A stretch of DNA of 64,000 nt from JAPPHA01 sp965242975 (GTDB lineage: Bacteria > Pseudomonadota > Alphaproteobacteria > Rhodobacterales > Rhodobacteraceae), in assembly GCA_965242975.1 (NCBI GenBank), contig CBDETS010000007.1, positions 1,116,001 through 1,180,000 of the forward strand. The letters run 5' to 3'. Below, piece by piece: positions 45,989 through 53,991 of the stretch. The notes under the pieces were generated by a model. That model was not told where the DNA came from, did no database searches, and worked only from the letters and a program-made list of their open reading frames with translations. A program made the position numbers and the translations under genes. Numbering within the stretch: the stretch's first letter is position 1; each line of letters starts with the position of its first letter.

Positions 45989-46801
45989 TTATTGATAGTC
46001 CATGCCACCGGTCGTGGAATTGATGTTGATGCCGACGCCTCGGCGCAGCGCCTCGAGTGAAAATACCCAGTCGAACATCAGGTTGGCAATGTTCACATCA
46101 GGCCCGAATTGATTGACCAGCCAGATTTCCGAGTCGCGGATCTGGTGCGTGAGGCCACCCCAGACCGGAATTGCCCAGACTTCGAAGATCAGGTCCTTCA
46201 TGTCGATTTCGGCGAGCAAGGCGTCAAAAAGGTCCTGACGGATCTCGCCACGTGGAGAGCGGATCTCGGCGGTGTCAACCGTGACCTTCCAGGCGCCGAG
46301 GTCCATGCATGCCTTGACGTCGTCGACGATTTCCTGGATGGAATGCTGCTCACCGCCGCCGGATTCCGGAATGACCGCAATTCCGGCATCGACAACCGAC
46401 TTGATGTGACGGTTCTTTTCCTCCCGGGTCCAGTCGCTGCGACTGTCGGAGACTTCGACATAGTCGAACCCGACTTCCTTGCAGTGCTCCAGATACTCAT
46501 CGACCTTTCCCAGCTTGGCTGCATACTCGAAGAAGATACCGCCCGGCTGCACCTTGACATTGGCGTTGTGGTAAATCTCGACCTTTCGTTTCAGCATATC
46601 CAGCGGATAGATCGCCGCAAATCCGAGAACGACCTTGGCGACATCGACGAATTCGCCGGTATGCTCCAGGTAGTCCGCCTGCTGCCCGAGGGGTATCCCC
46701 CAGTCACAAATTTCACTGATTCCGCAGTCCCGCGGCTTCGGCCGGGGTTCGCTTGTCAAGGGCAGTCGGTTAAACGCGCGTATGCTTTCCGATGTCGACA
46801 T
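45989..46801 (-). CDS. ComA-like protein (phosphosulfolactate synthase family)
   Basis: 270 residues from the ATG at 46799-46801 with a GAGGA ribosome site eight bases upstream; 17 upstream in-frame residues are rejected. The TIM-barrel signature is clear: DWGIPLGQQADYLEHTG, FVDVAKVVLGFAAIY, KVQPGGIFFEYAA, GFDYVEVSDSR, AVIPESGGGEQHS. ComA adds sulfite to phosphoenolpyruvate in coenzyme M synthesis. Here it sits inside a peptide-type transport operon, so a related C-S bond-forming or -breaking role on an imported compound is only inferred. No other coenzyme M or sulfolactate gene is in the window. Confidence 0.8.
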   Translation of the reverse strand: MSTSESIRAFNRLPLTSEPRPKPRDCGISEICDWGIPLGQQADYLEHTGEFVDVAKVVLGFAAIYPLDMLKRKVEIYHNANVKVQPGGIFFEYAAKLGKVDEYLEHCKEVGFDYVEVSDSRSDWTREEKNRHIKSVVDAGIAVIPESGGGEQHSIQEIVDDVKACMDLGAWKVTVDTAEIRSPRGEIRQDLFDALLAEIDMKDLIFEVWAIPVWGGLTHQIRDSEIWLVNQFGPDVNIANLMFDWVFSLEALRRGVGININSTTGGMDYQ

Positions 46802-46912
46802 GATCAATTCCTCATTCCGTTTGTCTGGTATCCCGGATCGCCGGGATTTCATAGGGTTCTCCGCCTGTTCCGCCGGCGCCGGCCACTCGGCCGCCGCTGG
46901 CCCGCCCGGCGG

Positions 46913-48307
46913 TTAGTGGGCGGAACGGGCGGCGCGCATGCGCCGGACGACCGGACGGATTCCGAGGGAGTCCACATTTCTGGCATCGTCAGCGAGCCCG
47001 CACAACTCGTCAGGCGACAGTGCATCGCGGCCCGCTTCCTGGAGCTTGGCATCTTGTTCTTCCCGGAGAAACGGCCGGGCACGGGAGCCGCGGAGCGCCG
47101 TCACTTCCTTCTCGCGGACCGAGCCGTCGTCGAGCGTCATGCGGACCCGATGCGGCCACCACCAGGTCTCGCCGGAAACCGGTTCCGTTCTCGGGTTGAC
47201 CCGGATGGTTCGAGTCTTCTCCAGGACTCCCCGATCACTGACGACCTGGTTCGGGTCGAAATCGTTGAGTGCGATACGGCCTCGGGTAAGAGCCACGGAA
47301 AGCGTGTAGGGAATGCTGAACTGGGCCGCCACGCGCGGGTCACTCCCGGGTTCAAAGGGCCGGCCGCATAGATCGAACACGATCTGCGACGACTCGACTT
47401 CGACGGAGCGGACCCGCTCCGGAAGTTCCGAATCCTCGGCCATCATGTCGAAGGTCAGGTCCAACCCCGGATGGGTTGATCGGCAACTGGGATAGGGCTT
47501 GATGCTGGTTTCAGCCACGCTGTAGCGCGATCCGATTCCCGAGAGCCCCGCTTCCAAATCCGCTTTGCCTTCTGCAAACAGGACATTGAGACCGTATTTT
47601 CCAGTCAGGAAATTGGAGGACCCCTTGATACCGGCCTCGGCGCTGTAAGCGCTCTGGACCGCCTGCGCGGCCGAAATCCCGCAAAGGATGTTCTTTCCGT
47701 TGACCCGATCGGTGAGTGGTTGACGGCTGAGTCCTGCCTGTTCGGCCGCAATTCCCATGGCCGACATGATGCCGTCCTCACTCAATCCGAGCAGCCGAGC
47801 CGCACCGGCAGCGGCGCCAATGTGAGCAGGGACGCCGGTCGCCATCACCCCGTCGTGATAGTGCGGGTTAAGTGTGGCCCCGACCTGGCAGGCGATGTCG
47901 AATGCGGCAGTGGACGCGGCCACGAATTCACGTCCAGCCTGCTCGCCATCGTCGAGTCCGGCCGCCTCGGCAACGGCGAGAAGCGTCGGGAAGATCACGG
48001 CGCTCGCATGCACTGCCGAGTCGTCATGGGTATCGTCCCACTCCCACCAATGGGCCATCACGCCGCCGACGAACGCAGCCGAGGGAGCCGGCAACCGACG
48101 GGGACTCCCGGCGACCGAACTCTCTTCCGCCCCGCCCCACGCGACATGCCGGACCAGGAGGTTACGGCATTCCTCGCTTCTCAGCCCAGCGAGAATAACA
48201 CCGGCCGTGTCGATCAGCAGCGTCGACACCGCGTCGCGGGCCTCGCCCGGAATGTCGTCCCACTGCAGCCCCGCAGCATGGCGGGTCAAACGCTCTTCAT
48301 GGGTCAT
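46913..48307 (-). CDS. MmgE/PrpD-family protein
   Basis: 464 residues from the ATG at 48305-48307; AAGGAGA lies seven bases upstream. Family segments include the helical N-terminus (DTAGVILAGLRSEE), WEWDDTHDDSAVHASAVIFP, GLSRQPLTDRVNGKN, KPYPSCRSTHPGLD. PrpD is 2-methylcitrate dehydratase; other members isomerise or dehydrate aconitate-like acids. No methylcitrate-cycle gene is nearby, so the substrate is likely something imported by this operon. Spacers of about 110 bp on both sides; the 3' spacer holds a 12-bp palindrome, GCCGGCGCCGGC (46872-46883). Confidence 0.85.
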   Translation of the reverse strand: MTHEERLTRHAAGLQWDDIPGEARDAVSTLLIDTAGVILAGLRSEECRNLLVRHVAWGGAEESSVAGSPRRLPAPSAAFVGGVMAHWWEWDDTHDDSAVHASAVIFPTLLAVAEAAGLDDGEQAGREFVAASTAAFDIACQVGATLNPHYHDGVMATGVPAHIGAAAGAARLLGLSEDGIMSAMGIAAEQAGLSRQPLTDRVNGKNILCGISAAQAVQSAYSAEAGIKGSSNFLTGKYGLNVLFAEGKADLEAGLSGIGSRYSVAETSIKPYPSCRSTHPGLDLTFDMMAEDSELPERVRSVEVESSQIVFDLCGRPFEPGSDPRVAAQFSIPYTLSVALTRGRIALNDFDPNQVVSDRGVLEKTRTIRVNPRTEPVSGETWWWPHRVRMTLDDGSVREKEVTALRGSRARPFLREEQDAKLQEAGRDALSPDELCGLADDARNVDSLGIRPVVRRMRAARSAH

Positions 48308-48414
48308 GGCCAATCTCCTTACTTCACTATTTTCCGGGACCACGTCGTCGTGCGTACCGTGCCGACGTCCTTCCCGTTATTCCAGCGGAGCTGGCAACGG
48401 TCGGTCGTCCGTCC

Positions 48415-49248
48415 CTATCGTTCTTCAACCACCTGCGGATTGATCACGTCGTTAAGGCCATCGCCAATCAGGTTGGTGCTGAGCACGGCCAGAAATATCA
48501 GCAGCCCCGGGAACATGGCCGCCCACCAGGCGAACTGGATGAAGGGCCGTGACTGATACAGCATGACGCCCAGGCTAACCCGGCTGGGGTCGCCGAGACC
48601 GAGAAAGCTGAGGCCTGCCTCGGTCAACATGGCCCGACCAACCAAGAGCGTGCTGCTGACAATGATCGGTCCCATGGCGTTTGGCAGGATTTCACGGAAA
48701 ATAACCGTGGCATCGCTGGCGCCGCTCAACCGGGCGGCATCGACGAACTGCCGCGATTTGAGCGAAAGGAACTCGGCTCGGGTCAGCCGGGCGATCGCGG
48801 GCCAGGAGAGAACGGCAATCGCGACAATGATGTTGACCACGCTGGCACTGAACAGGGCGACCAGCACGACCGCCAGGAAGAATTGCGGCACCACCTGGAA
48901 CAATTCCGTGATGCGCATCATGGCATGATCCATCAGGCCGCCGAAATACCCCGCCATGCTGCCGATCAGGATTCCGAGAAGCGTCGAGATCAGCGCCGCG
49001 ACGATCCCGACCATAAGCGACACGCGAACGCCAAAGACGGACCGGCTGAACACGTCCCGGCCCAGTTCGTCGGTTCCCATCAGATGCTCTGTGTCCGGCG
49101 CCAGTGCACGCCGGTCGATACCAACCGACTCGGGGTCAAAGGGCGCCAGGATGGGCCCCAGAACCGAAACCAGCACCAGGACCACCAGAATGAAAAGGCC
49201 CAGGACCGACAGCCAGTTCCGGAAATAGAGGCGCCAGTTGTCCGTCAT
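48415..49248 (-). CDS. Peptide-type ABC transporter permease (DppC-like)
   Basis: 277 residues with about six membrane helices, beginning near FILVVLVLVSVLGPIL. The family loop APFDPESVGIDRRALAPDTEHLMGTDELGRDVFSR and the cytoplasmic EAA motif (EFLSLKSRQFVDAARLSGASD) are present. It overlaps the DppB-like gene by 4 bp. Confidence 0.93.
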   Translation of the reverse strand: MTDNWRLYFRNWLSVLGLFILVVLVLVSVLGPILAPFDPESVGIDRRALAPDTEHLMGTDELGRDVFSRSVFGVRVSLMVGIVAALISTLLGILIGSMAGYFGGLMDHAMMRITELFQVVPQFFLAVVLVALFSASVVNIIVAIAVLSWPAIARLTRAEFLSLKSRQFVDAARLSGASDATVIFREILPNAMGPIIVSSTLLVGRAMLTEAGLSFLGLGDPSRVSLGVMLYQSRPFIQFAWWAAMFPGLLIFLAVLSTNLIGDGLNDVINPQVVEER

Positions 49249-50225
49249 CCAAAACTGACCCTCGGGTCGATTGCACGGTAGAGAACATCCGTCAGCAGGT
49301 TGACGATAATGACAAAGGAGGAAATGACCATGAACAGCCCCATCAGCAGCGGGAAATCCCGTGCCGAGACCGCATCGAACATCAGCCGGCCGAGACCCGG
49401 CCAGGCGAACACGGTCTCAGTGAGAACCGAACCGGCCAGAAGCCATTCGAGGTTGAGTCCGAGGATGGTCACGATCGGCAACAGGGTATTGGGCACCGCA
49501 TGCCGAAACACGACGCGCCGATCTGATACCCCCTTCGCCCGTGCGGTGATGATGAAATCCTCGGTCATCACCTGTTGCATCTTGACCCGTGTCACCCGGA
49601 ATATCAGTGCCAACTGGAAGGCGCTGTAGGTGATTACCGGCAGAACCAGGTGGTGGGCCACATCCTTGACCAGCCCCCAGCCCGTCTGCGGATTGCGGAT
49701 GTCGTACATCCCCTGCGCCGGGAACCAACCAAGCCGGATCGAGAATACGGAAAGCATGATCAGGCCGAGAAAGAACACGGGCATGGAGTAGCCGAGAATC
49801 GACAGAATCACGGCAATCCGGTCCGCGATCGTATCCTTGCGGGTTCCGGCATAGAGGCCAAGCAGGATGCCGGCAATGCTGCTGACCACGAAAGCGGTGC
49901 CCATGAGCAACAGGCTTGCCGGCAGCCGGCTCATGATGAGGTCGAATACGTCCTGCCGGTACCGAAGCGAATATCCGAGATTCAACTGGAGGACGTTGCC
50001 GAGATAGCTCACGAACTGGACATGGAGCGGGCGGTCCAGACCGAATTCAGCCCTGGTCTGCTCAATCAGTTCCTCGCTGGCGGCTCCCCCCTCTCCGATC
50101 AACAGGTGGATGGGGTCGCCCGGCGCCGAATGAATGAGAATGAAATTGATGGTCATGACGACAAAGATCAGCGGAACGGCCTGCAGAAGCCGGCCGGTCA
50201 CGTAACCTCTCAATGTCTGGCCCAA
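49245..50225 (-). CDS. Peptide-type ABC transporter permease (DppB-like)
   Basis: 326 residues. N-terminal helix (LLQAVPLIFVVMTINFILI), HSAPGDPIHLLIGEGG loop, central helices and the EAA segment (DFIITARAKGVSDRRVVFRHA), ending RAIDPRVSFG. Pairs with the DppC-like permease. The 255-bp spacer upstream contains the paired-repeat structure listed at 50291-50373. Confidence 0.93.
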   Translation of the reverse strand: MGQTLRGYVTGRLLQAVPLIFVVMTINFILIHSAPGDPIHLLIGEGGAASEELIEQTRAEFGLDRPLHVQFVSYLGNVLQLNLGYSLRYRQDVFDLIMSRLPASLLLMGTAFVVSSIAGILLGLYAGTRKDTIADRIAVILSILGYSMPVFFLGLIMLSVFSIRLGWFPAQGMYDIRNPQTGWGLVKDVAHHLVLPVITYSAFQLALIFRVTRVKMQQVMTEDFIITARAKGVSDRRVVFRHAVPNTLLPIVTILGLNLEWLLAGSVLTETVFAWPGLGRLMFDAVSARDFPLLMGLFMVISSFVIIVNLLTDVLYRAIDPRVSFG

Positions 50226-50290
50226 CGTCTAGGTCCCTCGTTCCGTTCCGCTCATTCGCCGTCGTCTACCTTTCGCGGCCGGATTCGTTA

Positions 50291-50373
50291 GACCAGCTGC
50301 ACCTGGTCCGGAGCCCGGATCTCGCACCCGGACCCCGGATCCCGTCATAACGCGGGCGGCAGTGCAGCTGGTC
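50291..50373. promoter_or_regulatory. Two mutually exclusive hairpins in the binding protein-permease spacer
   Basis: GACCAGCTGCAC (50291-50302) pairs perfectly with GTGCAGCTGGTC (50362-50373), a 12-bp long-range stem. The same left arm can instead pair locally, GACCAG with CTGGTC (50303-50308). The structure lies between the binding-protein and permease genes, where differential-expression hairpins are common. Ligand switching is speculation. Confidence 0.55.
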
Positions 50374-50480
50374 CCGATTGCCATCGCCTCTGCCGCCCTC
50401 CGTCGCCCGGCACAGATATCCACGCCGTCATGCCGGATGGCACGCGCGTGTATGCCCATGCGCCGGTCGGGCGATGCCGT

Positions 50481-52124
50481 CTATTTCATGTAGGCCCCTT
50501 CGACGCTTCCGTTGTATCCGATTGGGCCGGTAATTACATCGGCGAAGCTCGACCGGACCAGCTGCATGTTGGGCATGCCGAAGAGCGGGTTGGCGGGCAG
50601 TTCATCCATGAGGATCTCCTGGACCTGCCGCCAAACCTCGGCTCGTTCGGCAACATCGGTAATCGTGACCTCAATGTCGGTCAGCCGATCATACTCCTCG
50701 TTGACCCAACCGGCAGCATTGGCAAAGGCATTGCCAATCGTTGAAGACTTGTACCTGTGAACAACCGAAAGCGTCGGATCGGGCGAGGTCGTGAACAGCT
50801 GATGAGCCATGTCGAAATCACGCTTGGTAAACACCCTCTCGATAAAGGACGGCCGGTCATAGGACTGGATCTCGACGCCAATACCGACCTCCGCGAGCTG
50901 GCTCCGAATGACCTCGGCGGCCCGGCCCTCGAACGCCCTGCCAAAAGCCCAGTACAGACGCAGGTCGAAACGCTTGCCGTCGTCATCCCGGGAAAATCCC
51001 GCTGCATCCAGCATTTCGTTAGCCTTCGCCGGATCATGCGGATAATCGTATTGCGGGAAATAAACCCATTTGACGCCGCTGTGGATATGGGCGTGGGCGG
51101 CCTTGCTGGCCCCGAACATCGCCGCTTCCGCGATGTCGTCCTTGTTCAACGCATGGGCGATGGCCTGACGGACCTCCTTGTGCTGCAGATACTCGTTATC
51201 GTGGTTCATCAGCAGGTTTTCGTTTGTTCCCGTGGCCTCGTTCCCGTGTTCGATGATATCGAATCGAGGATCCGCCTGGTACTGCTTCACCCGCTCGTAG
51301 GGAAGGATGTAGGAGTGGATCATGTCGATGTCGCCATTCTCGAGCGCCGCCAGCCGCCCTGCTTCATCGGGAAGGAACTGGATCACCACCCGGTCGAGGT
51401 AGGGTAAATCGGGTTTGAAGTAGTTGTCGTTGCGGACCAGCGCGATGTGGCTGCCCCGGACCCATTCACTGAAGACGAAGGGGCCGGTCCCGACCTTGGG
51501 TTCGGTCAACTGCATGTTGTTCTGGTCGACTTTACCGTCCCAGACGTGCTTCGGCCGTATCAACGTTCCGGAGTTGTAATCCGCCAGGATCGTCAGGAGC
51601 GGCGCAAAGGGCTCCTTGAGCTTGATAATGAAGGTGTGATCGCCGTCGGCACCAAAGGATTCGACCCGCGGACACCAGGTCTTGGCGCGATTGTGCATCG
51701 CGCAGGTCATCTCGCTGAAGGTGAAGACCACGTCCGCCGCCGTGAACGGTGTGCCATCATGCCAAGTGACATCGTCGCGCAGGGTGAAGGTATAGGTCAA
51801 GCTGTCGGGCGAGATTTCCCAACTGGCCGCCAGTTCGGGATGTGGCGCAAACTCGAAGTCCAGCGTCATCAGGTTGTTGTAGATGTTGGTCATCGCCGTC
51901 AACGCGCCGAAGTCCTTTCCGAACAGGTAGTCGAGGGTCGCCGGCTCGTTTTCGATCACCTTGATAAAAGTGCCGCCTTTCTGTTGAGCGAGCGCCGGTG
52001 AGACTGCAAGCCCGCTGCCCAAAACGGCGGCGGCCACCGATACGGCGAGCGCAGCCCTCCGTGTCCTGGAAAAGATCATGCTGTGGATGGCGGTCCGTTC
52101 CGCCTGGTTGTCGCCGTGTTTCAT
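50481..52124 (-). CDS. Peptide-type ABC transporter substrate-binding protein
   Basis: 547 residues from the ATG at 52122-52124, preceded by GGGGGG; an ATG 15 codons later would give a shorter leader. A basic SRTRRAAL, hydrophobic core and ALAQQ make a signal peptide; mature protein starts near QQKGGTF. The SBP family 5 segments RPKHVWDG, GTGPFVFSEW, HKEVRQAIAHALN are present. Ligand unknown. The preceding dipeptidase gene ends one base before its start codon. Confidence 0.92.
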   Translation of the reverse strand: MKHGDNQAERTAIHSMIFSRTRRAALAVSVAAAVLGSGLAVSPALAQQKGGTFIKVIENEPATLDYLFGKDFGALTAMTNIYNNLMTLDFEFAPHPELAASWEISPDSLTYTFTLRDDVTWHDGTPFTAADVVFTFSEMTCAMHNRAKTWCPRVESFGADGDHTFIIKLKEPFAPLLTILADYNSGTLIRPKHVWDGKVDQNNMQLTEPKVGTGPFVFSEWVRGSHIALVRNDNYFKPDLPYLDRVVIQFLPDEAGRLAALENGDIDMIHSYILPYERVKQYQADPRFDIIEHGNEATGTNENLLMNHDNEYLQHKEVRQAIAHALNKDDIAEAAMFGASKAAHAHIHSGVKWVYFPQYDYPHDPAKANEMLDAAGFSRDDDGKRFDLRLYWAFGRAFEGRAAEVIRSQLAEVGIGVEIQSYDRPSFIERVFTKRDFDMAHQLFTTSPDPTLSVVHRYKSSTIGNAFANAAGWVNEEYDRLTDIEVTITDVAERAEVWRQVQEILMDELPANPLFGMPNMQLVRSSFADVITGPIGYNGSVEGAYMK

Positions 52125-52125
52125 G

Positions 52126-53223
52126 TCACCCCCCTTGACCTAGGACGCGCAGCCAGTTTTCGCCAAGTATCTTGGCCACGCTCTCATCATTGTAACCGCG
52201 GGCGACAAGCCCGCGAGTCAGGTCCGGTAGCTGGGAGTGATTCTCCAGCCCCTTGGCATACGGAACCGTGTCTCGTTCTTCGATCGTGCCGAGCATGTCC
52301 GGACGCTTGACGCGCCAGTATGCCCAGCCGGCGCCAGCGGTAGGCGGCGCCTTCTCCATGGATGTCGTTGTCGCAGTGCCGTGCCCAGGCAACATCTCGC
52401 CGAGTTCGACCCTGGCAATGGAATCGGTGTAGTCACCGCCGAATCCCACGTGGTCAATGCCGACGAGACTGACCACGTAATCGATGTGGTCGAGCACTCC
52501 ATCGAGGCTGGCGGCGTAGAGATCGTTATTCACCATCCGGGGAAGCCCGGTGATTCCCATGACTCCGCCGGTCTCGGCCATGGCGACGATCTGTTCGTCT
52601 GTCTTGTTGCGCGACGTGTCGCTGATCGCCCTGACATTGGCATGAGTGAACAGGCACGGTTGAGTCGATTCGCGGATGGCGTCCATCGTCGTGGCATCGC
52701 CGGAGTGAGCAAGATCGACAAGGATTCCCAGGCGGTTCATCTCACGGACAACGTCGACCCCGAAATAACTCAGCCCCCGGATTTCGCGGGTCCGTTCACC
52801 GCAGCCGTCACCCAGCATGTTGCTCTCGGAATAGGTCAGCCCCATTACCCTGTAACCGAGGTGCTTCATCAGGGTCAGATAGGCATAGTCGCCATCAAGG
52901 CAGGCAGCATCCTGGGTGGCGAAGAGAATACCCATCTTGCCATCCCGTTTTGCTTGTCTCATCTCCTCGATGGTCCGGACATGCGCCGCCACATCCGCAT
53001 GCGCTTCGATAAAACGCAAGGCATTTGCAACGGCCCGCACGGTCTCGGCCATGCCGGCATTGCCGCCAACCGTGACCCAGGCTACATCAACTCCGCCATT
53101 CCGGGCCTGATTGAACCAGCGTTCCTTGGACGCAACGTGAAAGAGCGCCGTCGCATCGACGATCAGACACTCCTGATGAAGCCGTCGGGCGCGCTCTTCC
53201 TGTGCTTCGGACAGATCAAACAT
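52126..53223 (-). CDS. Membrane (renal) dipeptidase-family protein, M19, atypical metal site
   Basis: 365 residues. The TIM-barrel M19 core is seen in MGLTYSESNMLGDGCGE, LVDLAHSGDATTMDAI and CLFTHANVRAISDTSRN (metal His residues). The N-terminal HxD zinc motif is missing: the region reads LIVDATALFH. Activity may therefore be altered or need one metal only. It opens the operon, with over 700 bp of upstream DNA, and probably acts on the imported peptide-like compound. No signal peptide, so cytosolic. Confidence 0.85.
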   Translation of the reverse strand: MFDLSEAQEERARRLHQECLIVDATALFHVASKERWFNQARNGGVDVAWVTVGGNAGMAETVRAVANALRFIEAHADVAAHVRTIEEMRQAKRDGKMGILFATQDAACLDGDYAYLTLMKHLGYRVMGLTYSESNMLGDGCGERTREIRGLSYFGVDVVREMNRLGILVDLAHSGDATTMDAIRESTQPCLFTHANVRAISDTSRNKTDEQIVAMAETGGVMGITGLPRMVNNDLYAASLDGVLDHIDYVVSLVGIDHVGFGGDYTDSIARVELGEMLPGHGTATTTSMEKAPPTAGAGWAYWRVKRPDMLGTIEERDTVPYAKGLENHSQLPDLTRGLVARGYNDESVAKILGENWLRVLGQGG

Positions 53224-53991
53224 CTACAGATTCCTATGCAAAGTCATTGGGGAATGGCATCAAGAAGATGGAACGATGGCCGCAGTCGGAGCGACGTCTG
53301 AAATGTCGCGGAAATCGCGTGGAAGTCACGACTCCGGTAACTCGTCCGAGGCACCGCGGACCCCGAGACCCATGTGGGTTTCGTTCAGTTTCTTGCCTCC
53401 GATCGACACACTGAGACCTCGCTCCCAAATTCACCCAGCATGAATTGATTTCGAAATTATAAATTTAGTCAACCGGTTTAGTAAACGCAACCGATTAAGA
53501 GAAGCAGCATCTCGCAAGGCAAATATCCTTTTTATGCGTTGTAATTACGTCATTTTTTCGTTTCCAGCTCGGCAGTGGTCTCCGGTTTCACGGAACTTCG
53601 CGAAAGATCCCGTACGAGCTCCAAATTTTTCAGTCGCCTGAGATTTCGGCTGCATGCCTGGCCTAGCCTCGATGTCCAACCACCGGGATTGATGTGACTC
53701 GTTCAGGCGAAGAGTTAGCATGAACTACCAGCCATAGCGCCGTTTGCGGGCGAGATAATCACTTTATCTATATGTATTAGCCAACACATGCCACTATTAT
53801 ATAAAGACCAAGATCGGCACCCAACCCTCGGCGAAAGACCGACGATCTCCGGATCGTGGCCGGGTTTTTCCAACTCTTTCAGGACTACAAGCAGTGAACC
53901 GGCGTCACCCGCAGGCACCCAAGGTCAGGGGTTTGCCAGGGGAATCACGACATGATATAGTGGTATACGTTACCTAACCGGTAGAGTCAGA
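53224..53991. other. Gap upstream of the peptide operon; AT-rich patch, terminator candidate
   Basis: No convincing gene. From about 53430 to 53820 the DNA is much richer in A and T than its surroundings, suggesting acquired DNA or the operon promoter. A hairpin ACGATC-TCCG-GATCGT (53842-53857) is followed seven bases later by T5 and may be a terminator on the plus strand. A 67-codon minus-strand frame (53715-53918) is not supported. Confidence 0.4.

Noticed and set aside
46109..47371. 420-codon plus-strand open frame opposite comA-like and prpD-like genes
   Set aside because: Antisense shadow of two genes with recognisable families, good start sites and operon spacing.
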